Positions 32,863 through 40,242 of a DNA stretch of 64,000 nt are shown piece after piece. How positions within the stretch are numbered: position 1 is the stretch's first letter; the number at the start of each line of letters is the position of its first letter. The DNA is from Actinomadura luzonensis. Lineage in GTDB: Bacteria; Actinomycetota; Actinomycetes; Streptosporangiales; Streptosporangiaceae. The notes beneath the pieces are model-generated. The model saw nothing but the letters and a program-made list of their open reading frames with translations. It had not been told where the DNA came from and did no database searches. The position numbers and the translations under genes were made by a program. The stretch is taken from NCBI RefSeq assembly GCF_022664455.2, contig NZ_JAKRKC020000001.1, positions 1,178,001 through 1,242,000 of the forward strand, given 5' to 3'.

Positions 32863-33299
32863 ACCGTCCTCTTCCGCGATCCGCGCCCGGAGCTGCGGCT
32901 GCAGCGCGGTGCGTCCGAGCAGCCGCCCAGACCAGGAGGCCCTGCCGCTCTCTGGCCCTCCCCTGCGCTACGCGGAAGCCCTCAAGCTCACCGTGAACGC
33001 CAGGACGTGGCCAAGAAGGCGGCGGGCGACCGCGACACCACCGTCACTGAGACCGATCAACGCAAGCAGTCGCGTCCCGTGCTTCTCGATGGCGCAGAGG
33101 CGATGGACAAGACCCTCCGGGACACAGTCACTCAGGAATGCGAATGGCCGCTACCAACCTCTTGATAGCGGCCATCAACCTGGTGAGGCGTTCACGAATA
33201 GGGCCGGCCTGGGGCGGAAGAGAGGTTGAGAAGATCGCTTCCCGAGAAGGGAATGATCGCTTCCCGCGTACGCAGCCCAGGCGCTGACCGGTTCAGGGG
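32863..33299. other. 437-base gene-free stretch with one hairpin
   Basis: No convincing gene is seen on either strand. A perfect 10-bp inverted repeat, ATGGCCGCTA and TAGCGGCCAT (33144-33153 and 33166-33175), could be a terminator. GATCGCTTCCCG occurs twice (about 33233 and 33256). The lower GC and the lack of codon bias fit decayed DNA. Confidence 0.5.
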
Positions 33300-33497
33300 T
33301 CAGCGGGTCGCCTCGGGCATGCGGACCATCACGTAGGGGTGCGGCGGCTTCAGCCATTCGCCGGTCAGCGGTGCTCCGGTGGTGTGGTCGATGACTGCGA
33401 GGCAGGCGGCCCTCCAGTCGTGGTCGGAGCGGTCATCGAGGTCGTCCTCGTCCTCGTCGCGGTCCTCGGACACGGGCGCGGCGAAGAAGTCCGTCAT
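33300..33497 (-). CDS. small hypothetical protein, 65 aa
   Basis: An ATG-initiated frame with an acidic first half (SEDRDEDEDDLDDRSDHDW) and a second half that looks conserved (AVIDHTTGAPLTGEWLKPPHPYV). Weak SD (AGCAGG). It is not recognised. It lies between decayed DNA and the end of the ABC-2 operon and may itself be a fragment of a longer gene. Confidence 0.4.
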   Translation of the reverse strand: MTDFFAAPVSEDRDEDEDDLDDRSDHDWRAACLAVIDHTTGAPLTGEWLKPPHPYVMVRMPEATR

Positions 33498-33665
33498 CGC
33501 CTGCTACTCGGGCCATCGAGTCAGGCCGGCATGGTGTTCCTGCTGCCCAGGGAAGAGCGCGTCGATCGCCGGAGTGCTCCCCTCCAGGTCGAGCTGGGCG
33601 ACGTCGTGGGCGACAACGACGTCCTACACGCCGGCACCGGGATCGGCGACGAGGTCGAGTCGCCG

Positions 33666-34391
33666 CTATGTGTCCCTCTTGACGAAGGAGATCACAGCGG
33701 TGGCGAGCGCGAGTACCAGCCACCCGGTGAGAATGCCCGCGCCCTGGACGGGTGTGAGGTCCTCCTGTAGCGCCGGTCCGATCTCGTACATGCGCATCCC
33801 GGCGCGGCTGGGCAGGTAGGCCGCCAAGGTGGTGTGGCCCGTCAGAAGAGGCGGCACGACCAGTACGAGCGCCAGCATGGTGACCAGTGCTGCGATGAGG
33901 TCTCGGACCAGGGCGGCGACGGCGTAGCCGAGCAGACCGATCAGCACAAGGTAGGCACCGGCCCCGGCCAGTACGCCGAGGCGCCCCCCGGCCCAGCTCA
34001 TGCCCGGCGTGAGCCGGGCCCCCAGAAGGGATATGCCGATGGTCAGCAGCGCGGTCAGCGACGCGGCCACCACGTAGGCGATCGTCTTCCCCGCCATGAG
34101 CAGCGTACGGCCCGGGACGGCGGCGAGGCTCGTGCGGATCTGGCTGCCGCCGTACTCGGTGGCGACAGCCAGGATTCCGAGCAGGATGAACCCGACCTGC
34201 CCATACTCGAGGACGCCAAGCGCGGCCTCGGCCGCCGAGGGGGAGCCACCGAGCCGATCCCGCCCCGCGGCGAAGACGATCGCGAGCGTGGCCGTGCCGG
34301 TCACGGTCGTGACGGTGGTGATCAGCGTTGCGGGCAGGGTGCGGAGCTTGACGAGCTCCGCCGCCACGATGTTCCGGAAACCGTTGGTCAT
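33666..34391 (-). CDS. ABC-2 type permease subunit (second)
   Basis: A 241-residue membrane protein with about six hydrophobic segments, starting FRNIVAAELVKLRTLPATL, the usual beginning of ABC-2 permeases of the lantibiotic-immunity/NatB style. A conserved loop EYGGSQIRTSLAAVPGRTLLMAGKT follows the second helix. It starts one base after the stop of the first permease gene and is the last gene of a five-gene minus-strand operon (kinase, regulator, ATPase, two permeases). The role is probably export of, or protection against, a membrane-active compound. Confidence 0.88.
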   Translation of the reverse strand: MTNGFRNIVAAELVKLRTLPATLITTVTTVTGTATLAIVFAAGRDRLGGSPSAAEAALGVLEYGQVGFILLGILAVATEYGGSQIRTSLAAVPGRTLLMAGKTIAYVVAASLTALLTIGISLLGARLTPGMSWAGGRLGVLAGAGAYLVLIGLLGYAVAALVRDLIAALVTMLALVLVVPPLLTGHTTLAAYLPSRAGMRMYEIGPALQEDLTPVQGAGILTGWLVLALATAVISFVKRDT

Positions 34392-34392
34392 G

Positions 34393-35184
34393 TCAGGCGT
34401 CCCGCCGGACGAACAGGCGAGCGGCGACGGCGAGCAGCCCAGCGGCCCAGGCGGTCATGACGAGGCCGCCAGGCAACGGATCGAGCATGCCTTCCCTGGG
34501 CATGAAGACCCCGATCATGGCGGCCCCTGCCACGTCGGGCAGGTAGTTCGCCAGCGGGGTGAGTCTGGTCAGCAGGAAGGTGACCGACACCAGCGTGGTG
34601 TTGGCGATGAACGCGATCAGCGGCACGATGCCGCTGCGGGTCATGACGGTGACAGCAAAGGCGATCACCCCGATGAGCACCCAGTATGCGACGCCCCCTG
34701 CTGCCCGCCAGCCGAGGGCTGTCAGCACCTCACCTGGAGGGTTGCCATGCGCGCCGAGCAGGACCTGTGACAGCGCGATGGTGACGGAAATCGTGACGGC
34801 GGAGAGCGCGCCGGTGACGAGGATCAGCACGATCGTCTTGGCCGCGAGCAACATGCCGCGCCGCGGCGTGCAGGTGAGGCTGGTCAGGATCTGCCGACCG
34901 CCACCGGCGTCCTTGCTGTTGGGCGCGTACTCGCTGCTGACGATGACGACGCCGAGCACGATCGCGCCGATGGTACCCACCGGGATGAGGTTGAAGCCGA
35001 CCTCCATCGTGGAGGTGTGAGTCAGCGCGGTGGGGTCGCCGAGGTCGAGCTTGTTCCGCATGGAGTTGGCGGACATGGCGGCGAAGCCGAGCGTGGACAG
35101 TGCGCTGAGGGCGAGGGCGAGCAGGGCCGAGGGCAGGGCGAGCAGCTTCCTGAGTTCGGCGGCGATGGCGTTCCTCAAGGTCAC
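34393..35184 (-). CDS. ABC-2 type permease subunit (first)
   Basis: A 263-residue membrane protein with about six hydrophobic segments and the N-terminal TLRNAIAAELRKLLALPSALL. EYAPNSKDAGGGRQILTSLTCTPRRGMLLAAKT parallels the loop in the second permease, so the two are distant paralogues, as in EF or EG pairs of LanFEG transporters. The GTG start overlaps the ATPase stop (GTGA). Only one ATPase gene serves both permeases. The substrate is unknown. Confidence 0.88.
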   Translation of the reverse strand: MTLRNAIAAELRKLLALPSALLALALSALSTLGFAAMSANSMRNKLDLGDPTALTHTSTMEVGFNLIPVGTIGAIVLGVVIVSSEYAPNSKDAGGGRQILTSLTCTPRRGMLLAAKTIVLILVTGALSAVTISVTIALSQVLLGAHGNPPGEVLTALGWRAAGGVAYWVLIGVIAFAVTVMTRSGIVPLIAFIANTTLVSVTFLLTRLTPLANYLPDVAGAAMIGVFMPREGMLDPLPGGLVMTAWAAGLLAVAARLFVRRDA

Positions 35185-35909
35185 GATCTGCTCCGTGCGG
35201 CACGCGAGGGGTGGCCGGGATTCGTCAGGGCGAAGAACGCCTCCTCCAGTGAGGCGTGCCCGGCGGTGACCTCGGTGAGCGGGCCTGTGGTGACGATCCT
35301 GCCCCCGCTGATCACCACCAGGTCGTCGGCGGTCTCCGCCATCTCGCTCATCAGATGGCTGGAGACCAGCACGGTGCGCCCTGCCTTCGCGTACTCCTTC
35401 AGCAGCCGCCTGATCCAGCGGATGCCGTCCGGGTCGAGGCCGTTGACCGGCTCGTCGAGAATGAGCACCTCCGGCTCGCCGAGCAGGGCCGCCGCCACAC
35501 CGAGCCGCTGTCCCATGCCGAGCGAGAACGTGCCGACGCGCTTGCCCGCGACGTCCGCCAGCCCGGTCTGTTCCAGCACCTCGCCCACCCGTGACTTCGG
35601 GATGCCGTTGCTGCGCGCCACCCATGACAGGTGAGCCCGTGCGGTCCTGGACCGGTGGGCGCCGCTCCCCTCGAGCAGCGACCCGACCGTGCGCAGCGGG
35701 TCGCGGAGTTTCCGGTACGGCCTGCCGCCGATCAACGCGGCCCCGGAGTCGGCGCGGTCCAGGCCGAGCAGGATGCGCAGCGTGGACGATTTTCCGGCGC
35801 CGTTCGGGCCGAGGAACCCGGTCACGCGGCCCGGGGCGGCCGTGAAGTGGGCGTCGTCCACAACGAGCTTCGCCGCGCGGCGTTTGCTGAGTCCAACTAT
35901 CTCGATCAC
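35181..35909 (-). CDS. ABC transporter ATP-binding protein (LanF/NatA type)
   Basis: A 242-residue ATPase. Walker A is GPNGAGKSS, the signature is FSLGMGQRLGVAAAL (LSxGMxQR form typical of immunity and drug transporters), Walker B is VLILDEPVNGLDP, and the switch His is in VSSHLMSEM. The GTG at 35909 (IEIVGLSKRR) is preferred over the longer frame to 36008. It overlaps the permease gene by 4 bases and follows the response regulator by 61 bases. DEPVNGLDPDGI is usual for bacitracin/lantibiotic-type exporters. Confidence 0.9.
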   Translation of the reverse strand: MIEIVGLSKRRAAKLVVDDAHFTAAPGRVTGFLGPNGAGKSSTLRILLGLDRADSGAALIGGRPYRKLRDPLRTVGSLLEGSGAHRSRTARAHLSWVARSNGIPKSRVGEVLEQTGLADVAGKRVGTFSLGMGQRLGVAAALLGEPEVLILDEPVNGLDPDGIRWIRRLLKEYAKAGRTVLVSSHLMSEMAETADDLVVISGGRIVTTGPLTEVTAGHASLEEAFFALTNPGHPSRAARSRS

Positions 35910-35970
35910 GGTCTCCAGCGTTCCAAGCGCGCCGTGCCGGGCGCATCGGCCAAAGGTTGACACCAGGCCG

Positions 35971-36648
35971 TCAGCCGAGACCGTCCACGTAGCCGGACTC
36001 GTAAGCAAGGATGACGAGCTGGGTTCGGTCCCGTACGCGGAGCTTGAAAAACAACCGGCTCATATAGGTCTTTACCGTGGCTCTGCTGAGAAAGAGTGCC
36101 GCGGCGATCTCCTCGTTCGACATGCCCTGGACGATGGCCGCCACGACGTCCCGCTCGCGCTCGGTCAACACGTCGAACGGGGACGGGCCCGGCCGCGGCC
36201 GGCTCCTGCCCTGGGAATGGTCCGCGATCAGGCGCCTGGTCACCTCGGGGGCGAGCATGGCGTTGCCGTCGTGGAGGGTGAGGATCGCCCGCAGGATGTC
36301 CTCTGGGAGGGCGTTTTTCAGGAGAAACCCCGAGGCGCCCGCGCGCAGCGCCTCGTAGACGTACTCGTCGAGGTCGAACGTCGTCAGGACTGCGACCTTG
36401 GCGGCCGGCTGCCGCTCGCAGATGATGCGGGTCGCCGTGAGGCCGTCCATGACGGGCATGCGGATGTCCATGAGGACCACGTCGGGAAGAAGCCGCTCTG
36501 CCGCGTCGACCGCCTCCTGTCCGTCGCGCGCCTCACCTGTGGTGACCAACCGTGGGTCGCTGTCCACGAGCTCATGCAGCGAGGCCCGCAACAGGTCCTC
36601 GTCCTCGGCGATCAGCACCCCGATGCGCCCAGCCGCATGCTCACTCAT
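35971..36648 (-). CDS. NarL/LuxR-type response regulator
   Basis: A 225-residue regulator. The receiver domain has the acidic pair in IAEDEDLL, the phospho-acceptor Asp in PDVVLMDIRMPVMDG, Thr in VLTTFDLDEY and Lys in GFLLKNALPED. The C-terminal LuxR helix-turn-helix reads LTERERDVVAAIVQGMSNEEIAAALFLSRATVKTYMSRLFFKL. The ATG overlaps the kinase gene by 8 bases (ATGAGTGA). It is expected to activate the ABC genes downstream, on signal from the adjacent kinase. Confidence 0.94.
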   Translation of the reverse strand: MSEHAAGRIGVLIAEDEDLLRASLHELVDSDPRLVTTGEARDGQEAVDAAERLLPDVVLMDIRMPVMDGLTATRIICERQPAAKVAVLTTFDLDEYVYEALRAGASGFLLKNALPEDILRAILTLHDGNAMLAPEVTRRLIADHSQGRSRPRPGPSPFDVLTERERDVVAAIVQGMSNEEIAAALFLSRATVKTYMSRLFFKLRVRDRTQLVILAYESGYVDGLG

Positions 36649-37774
36649 GTGCCACCGCCTCTGGCAACGGGATGGTCGCGCGCACCTCGAACCCGCCGCC
36701 GGGGCGCGGCCCGGCGGCGAAGCCGCCGCCGAGCAGTTCCACCCGCTCCCGCAGGCCGACCAGTCCATACCCTGGCTCGCCGTGAGGCGTCCGCGGCCCT
36801 GCACCGTCGTCGGCGACGGTGACCAGGACGTCGCCGCCCCGACCGCACACCGTCACGGCGCAGTGCGCTCCAGAAGCGTGCCGAACGGCGTTCGTCAGCC
36901 CTTCCTGCACGACGCGGTACACGGCCAAGCCGATACTCGGCGACACGGTGTCGACACCCGTCACCGTCATGCTCACCCTGACACCCCCGCCTCTCGCACG
37001 CTCGGCCAGGTCCAGCAGATCCCCGACGCCCGGCTGGGGCCGGCGCTCGGCGCCTTCCTCTCCGACACGGACGAATGTCAGCGTGGTACGCAGCTCATCC
37101 AGCGCCTGCCGGCTGACCACCTCGATCCGCTCCAGCCTGTCCCGCAGCCGGCCGGGGTCATCGGCGCCCACCCGAGCCGCCACCCCCGCCGTCACCGCGA
37201 TCGTGCCCAGCGAGTGGGAGACGACGTCGTGCAACTCCCGCACCACACGCAGCCGCTCGGCCGCCACCGCCGCCTGCGACTCCGCCCGCGTCGCGTGCTC
37301 GGCTTCCAGCACCGCCCGCCGCGTCGTGCCGCCCAGCAGCCATGACCCGGCCAGTGCGAGCAGGCTCAGCATGATGAACCGCAGCACGCCGCTCGCGCCG
37401 TCGGCGGTGCCGAACAAGGCGATCGCGATCACAACCAGGCCCGCCGCCGCCTTGACGATGGACAGCGACCTCGGAGTACCCCACGTCACCGCCACGGGAT
37501 AAAGCGTCCATGCAACGGCGACGAACGGATCGGCGGCCAACCCCAGAGCCAGCCCGGTGATGGTCACCACGGTGACGACGCCGACCGCGACAAGCGGCAA
37601 CAGCGACCGCAGTAGCATGCCGCCGAAGAACAGCACGATCAGCCCGCCCGACATGTACGGTCCGGGCCGACCGTCCAGAGGCAGCCAGAAGGCCAGGACG
37701 CATACGCATGCCGCACCGGCATCCAACCCGACGGAGCCTAACCTGCTGCGCGACGTCGACGGACGCTCGGCCAT
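36641..37774 (-). CDS. sensor histidine kinase (HisKA_3 type)
   Basis: A 377-residue kinase of the NarX/DesK-like class. Five or so hydrophobic segments (about 20-165) with little extracytoplasmic sequence form the sensor, as in kinases that sense membrane stress. The phospho-acceptor is in VRELHDVVSHSLG. The ATPase domain has VVQEGLTNAVRHA (N-box), VTVADDGAGP and GYGLVGLRERVELLGG. It heads the five-gene operon ending at 33666. No other gene follows it upstream except a transposase remnant. Confidence 0.92.
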   Translation of the reverse strand: MAERPSTSRSRLGSVGLDAGAACVCVLAFWLPLDGRPGPYMSGGLIVLFFGGMLLRSLLPLVAVGVVTVVTITGLALGLAADPFVAVAWTLYPVAVTWGTPRSLSIVKAAAGLVVIAIALFGTADGASGVLRFIMLSLLALAGSWLLGGTTRRAVLEAEHATRAESQAAVAAERLRVVRELHDVVSHSLGTIAVTAGVAARVGADDPGRLRDRLERIEVVSRQALDELRTTLTFVRVGEEGAERRPQPGVGDLLDLAERARGGGVRVSMTVTGVDTVSPSIGLAVYRVVQEGLTNAVRHASGAHCAVTVCGRGGDVLVTVADDGAGPRTPHGEPGYGLVGLRERVELLGGGFAAGPRPGGGFEVRATIPLPEAVAHE

Positions 37775-37812
37775 TCACTCAGCCTAGCCCCAGTGCCAGG
37801 ACGCTCGACCAC

Positions 37813-38024
37813 CTCGTCACCGACCACTTCCTCGACCAGTGGCGCCACACCCACCAGCCCCCAGACGAGCCCGACACATCCGCCGACATCCCCGAGATCC
37901 CAGCAGAGCGCCTCGACCGCTCGCCGCTCACGGGCCGCAGCAGGCCACCACCTGCCCCATGACCCGCACTTCAGATCACCGTGTCGCACCATCAACTTCA
38001 GTCCAGCCGTTTAGAGAACGGCCC
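37813..38024 (+). mobile_element. transposase tail remnant (copy A)
   Basis: Encodes LVTDHFLDQWRHTHQPPDEPD... in frame, closely matching the C-terminus of the transposase remnant at 49746-49907. It is followed by TCAACTTCAGTCCAGCCGT and a GAACGGCCC end, also present at 50118-50150. About 200 bases between these parts in copy B are reduced here. The copy begins just upstream of the kinase operon's 5' end. It is one end of a vanished element. Confidence 0.75.
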
Positions 38025-38035
38025 ACGACCGAGGC

Positions 38036-39277
38036 TCAGGGATTCTGCTCATCCTTGAACACGATGTACATCGCCTCCTCCGGACCAAGGATCAAGAGCC
38101 TGCGCCCATGGCCGTACCGGTAGACCTCGTCTGTCGCATCCCGCCAGAAACGGCCCTCCTCGTCGGCATCGGCCCACACCCGTAAACGGCGTTCCGGACC
38201 GCCCACGTGGCGGATGGGGCGGTCGAGAAGCTCGTCCAGGAGATACGGCACCAGCTCTGCCGCCTCCGCGCCAACTGCTTCCTGCAGGCAGGCGGCACGG
38301 AAGGACTGCAGCTCCCGGAAGAACTCCGTCGTGTCCAGAGGCTGGAGCCCGGCGCCGACCTCCCCTCCCCACCATGCCCGGCCGTTGTCCGGGTCGCCCA
38401 GTTCGAGCGGATCACGCTCCTCCGTCAAATTGTCCGGATCGTCGAAATACGCCTGCGGATCGTCAGGGACGGGCAGCTCGTCGAGCAGGTAATCCTCGAG
38501 ATACCGTCGGCTCCACGCGCTACTTCTCCACCACGTACGGATGGCGTCCACTCCGGCTGAGGACGGCAGCCCATGCCGCATCCATTCGATCTTGAACGGG
38601 CCGTAGCCGAAGAGGTCCAGCGGGGCGCGAAGAGCACTTCCCGCGCAGATGGCCCGCAGCCCCGCCTCGGTGAGCGGGTGACTCCCCTCCCCCGGCCGGG
38701 CTCCGCTGTCGCACCAATGCCCCGCGAAGGAACAGGCCGGGTCACGGTCAAGCCCGCGATCGTCCACGCGCACGACACTGAGGCGCATCAGGCTGGAGGA
38801 GGACAGAAGCACGACATGCGTTTCCCCCTGGACGTCGCCACCGGCCGGGTCGGCGACTTTCACCAGCGCCGCCTCCTCGGCCCAGTCTTCGATCGACGCC
38901 CGAAGAGCGGCGGCCATCAGTTCGACGCGCCGTGACGCCGGCGTGCCGAACAGGGCGCGCTCCACGGCCGTGGCCACCCCGGGGAGAGGGATCGGCTCGC
39001 AGGAGAGCGGCTCGCGCACCGGCCCATAGGGTGACAAGGCCGGAAACACCCCGGCGTTCACGAGGGAGGCGGTCTCCGGCCCGGCGGGGGCCTGCGTCAC
39101 TTCACGAACATCGACGAGGAGGCGAATGCCGACCGCTTCCTTGTCAGGGGTGTCCTCCTGCAGCCACTCATTCAGCAGATGCGCACATGCCGCCACCTGC
39201 ATCTGCGCATGCCAGATAGGCGAGTCCCGGCCGTCTTCGCATGTGTGCCCCAGAAACTGGCAGATCGTAAAATCCAC
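38036..39277 (-). CDS. hypothetical protein, 413 aa
   Basis: No family is recognised. The protein is acidic and cytosolic, with no signal peptide or membrane segment. It starts GTG (VDFTICQFLGHTCEDGRD) and contains Cys/His/Trp-rich N-terminal sequence (CEDGRDSPIWHAQMQVAACAHL), a middle DLDRDPACSFAGHWCDSG, and an Asp/Trp-rich C-terminal half (WWGGEVGAGLQPLDTTEFFRELQ). Codon use is typical of a real gene. A 34-residue ORF with a strong SD lies 23 bases upstream on the same strand, suggesting an operon. It is surrounded by mobile-element debris and was probably acquired with that region. Confidence 0.8.
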   Translation of the reverse strand: MDFTICQFLGHTCEDGRDSPIWHAQMQVAACAHLLNEWLQEDTPDKEAVGIRLLVDVREVTQAPAGPETASLVNAGVFPALSPYGPVREPLSCEPIPLPGVATAVERALFGTPASRRVELMAAALRASIEDWAEEAALVKVADPAGGDVQGETHVVLLSSSSLMRLSVVRVDDRGLDRDPACSFAGHWCDSGARPGEGSHPLTEAGLRAICAGSALRAPLDLFGYGPFKIEWMRHGLPSSAGVDAIRTWWRSSAWSRRYLEDYLLDELPVPDDPQAYFDDPDNLTEERDPLELGDPDNGRAWWGGEVGAGLQPLDTTEFFRELQSFRAACLQEAVGAEAAELVPYLLDELLDRPIRHVGGPERRLRVWADADEEGRFWRDATDEVYRYGHGRRLLILGPEEAMYIVFKDEQNP

Positions 39278-39300
39278 GAAAGCCTCTCAGTTCGTATGAC

Positions 39301-39405
39301 TTACTTGAGGCCGCACGCCGCGCCGTGCGCCTTCCGCGCCTCGGCTGCTCTCGCCAACGCCTTCGCGCGCCACTCCCCCGCATCAGTCACCACCGGCAGG
39401 GCCAT
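39301..39405 (-). CDS. 34-aa peptide upstream of the 413-aa gene
   Basis: ATG GCC CTG ... AAG TAA encodes a 34-residue basic, helical-looking peptide: MALPVVTDAGEWRAKALARA, then AEARKAHGAACGLK. An excellent SD (GGAGGAGAGG) lies 6 bases before the ATG, far better than most in this window. The stop is 23 bases before the GTG of the 413-residue protein. It could be a small partner or substrate peptide, a leader, or the remaining start of a broken gene. The single Cys near the C-terminus is notable. Confidence 0.55.
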   Translation of the reverse strand: MALPVVTDAGEWRAKALARAAEARKAHGAACGLK

Positions 39406-39774
39406 CAGGCACCTCTCCTCCAGGGGGTCGGCTGGTCAGTGACTCCCGTCAGAGATCACGACGGGGCGACGTCGATCATCATCCCGCACAGGGTCAATGC
39501 ATGTGACACCAAACCCGGTTCACCGGTCCGCTCCTACTGGCAGGCCATGATCAGGTAACCGCTGCCGTCCGTGTGCTGATCAATCAGTACGCCCCGGCGA
39601 TCGTTACAGGTCGCGCGGGGTCCGCGCCGGACAGCAGAGACCGAGTTTTCGGCACCGGATGCTAGCGCTGGGATGCGCTCGAATCCGCATGCAGAGCGTC
39701 TCGGATGCGCTGACCTGCGACTCAGTCATTCCGGAACCGGACGGAATAGGCGTTCCGTCCGATCAGCGCTACCT
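39406..39774. other. ~370-base stretch, no intact gene
   Basis: On the minus strand a frame between about 39470 and 39570 reads GYLIMACQ-stop-ERTGEPGLVSHALTLCG, protein-like but broken by a TAG. It is upstream of the 34-residue ORF and may be another short peptide or a decayed gene. Nothing else is recognised. The GC content is lower than in neighbouring genes. Confidence 0.4.
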
Positions 39775-39945
39775 GACGGCTGGGGACAGCTTCGGGAGAA
39801 GGACGCCTGGACCAAGACCTTCACCGAGCAGCGTCTCTGCGCCGCGATCGTCGACCGCCGCACCTTCGACGCCGCCATCATCGACACCGGCACTCGCTCC
39901 TACCGGCTCGCTCAGAGCGAGGCCCAGCACTCCACCCACAGCTGA
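39775..39945 (+). pseudogene. IS21-family helper ATPase (IstB) C-terminal remnant
   Basis: The frame reads DAWTKTFTEQRLCAAIVDRRTFDAAIIDTGTRSYRLAQSE, which matches the last ~45 residues of actinomycete IstB proteins (DxWTKTF...LCAAIVDRxTF...TGTxSYRL). The AAA+ core is missing. Downstream, repeated GCAAGATC-type motifs look like an IS21 end. Confidence 0.75.
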
Positions 39946-40242
39946 CGGCGGTCAACCCGTTGTTCGGTGCGTGAGTGCCTGATTCACATCTTCAGCTCGC
40001 CGCCCAGCGCGACTGGCAAGATCAGCTTGTGATTCGATCGGTGACATTGAGCAAGATCGAAGTTTCAGACTGGCGGGCTGTCCATTCCTGGGCTTCTCTC
40101 GCCGAGGTCTGCAGGGGTTCGGGGACGGCAGTCCCCGAACCCACAGACGGACTGAACCCTCGAACCGGGATCTCACCCAGGTGGGGCCAGAACTCGTGCG
40201 TGATCAAGGCGGTCCAAGATCGCTACCGCCCTGCGGGGAGGG
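39946..40242. mobile_element. probable IS21 right end and a 12-bp hairpin
   Basis: GGCAAGATCAGCTT (40015-40028) and GAGCAAGATCGAAGTT (40049-40064) resemble the multiple terminal repeats of IS21 elements. A perfect 12-bp hairpin, GGGTTCGGGGAC/GTCCCCGAACCC with a GGCA loop (40115-40142), follows and may terminate transcription of the convergent protease gene. No gene is seen. Confidence 0.55.
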
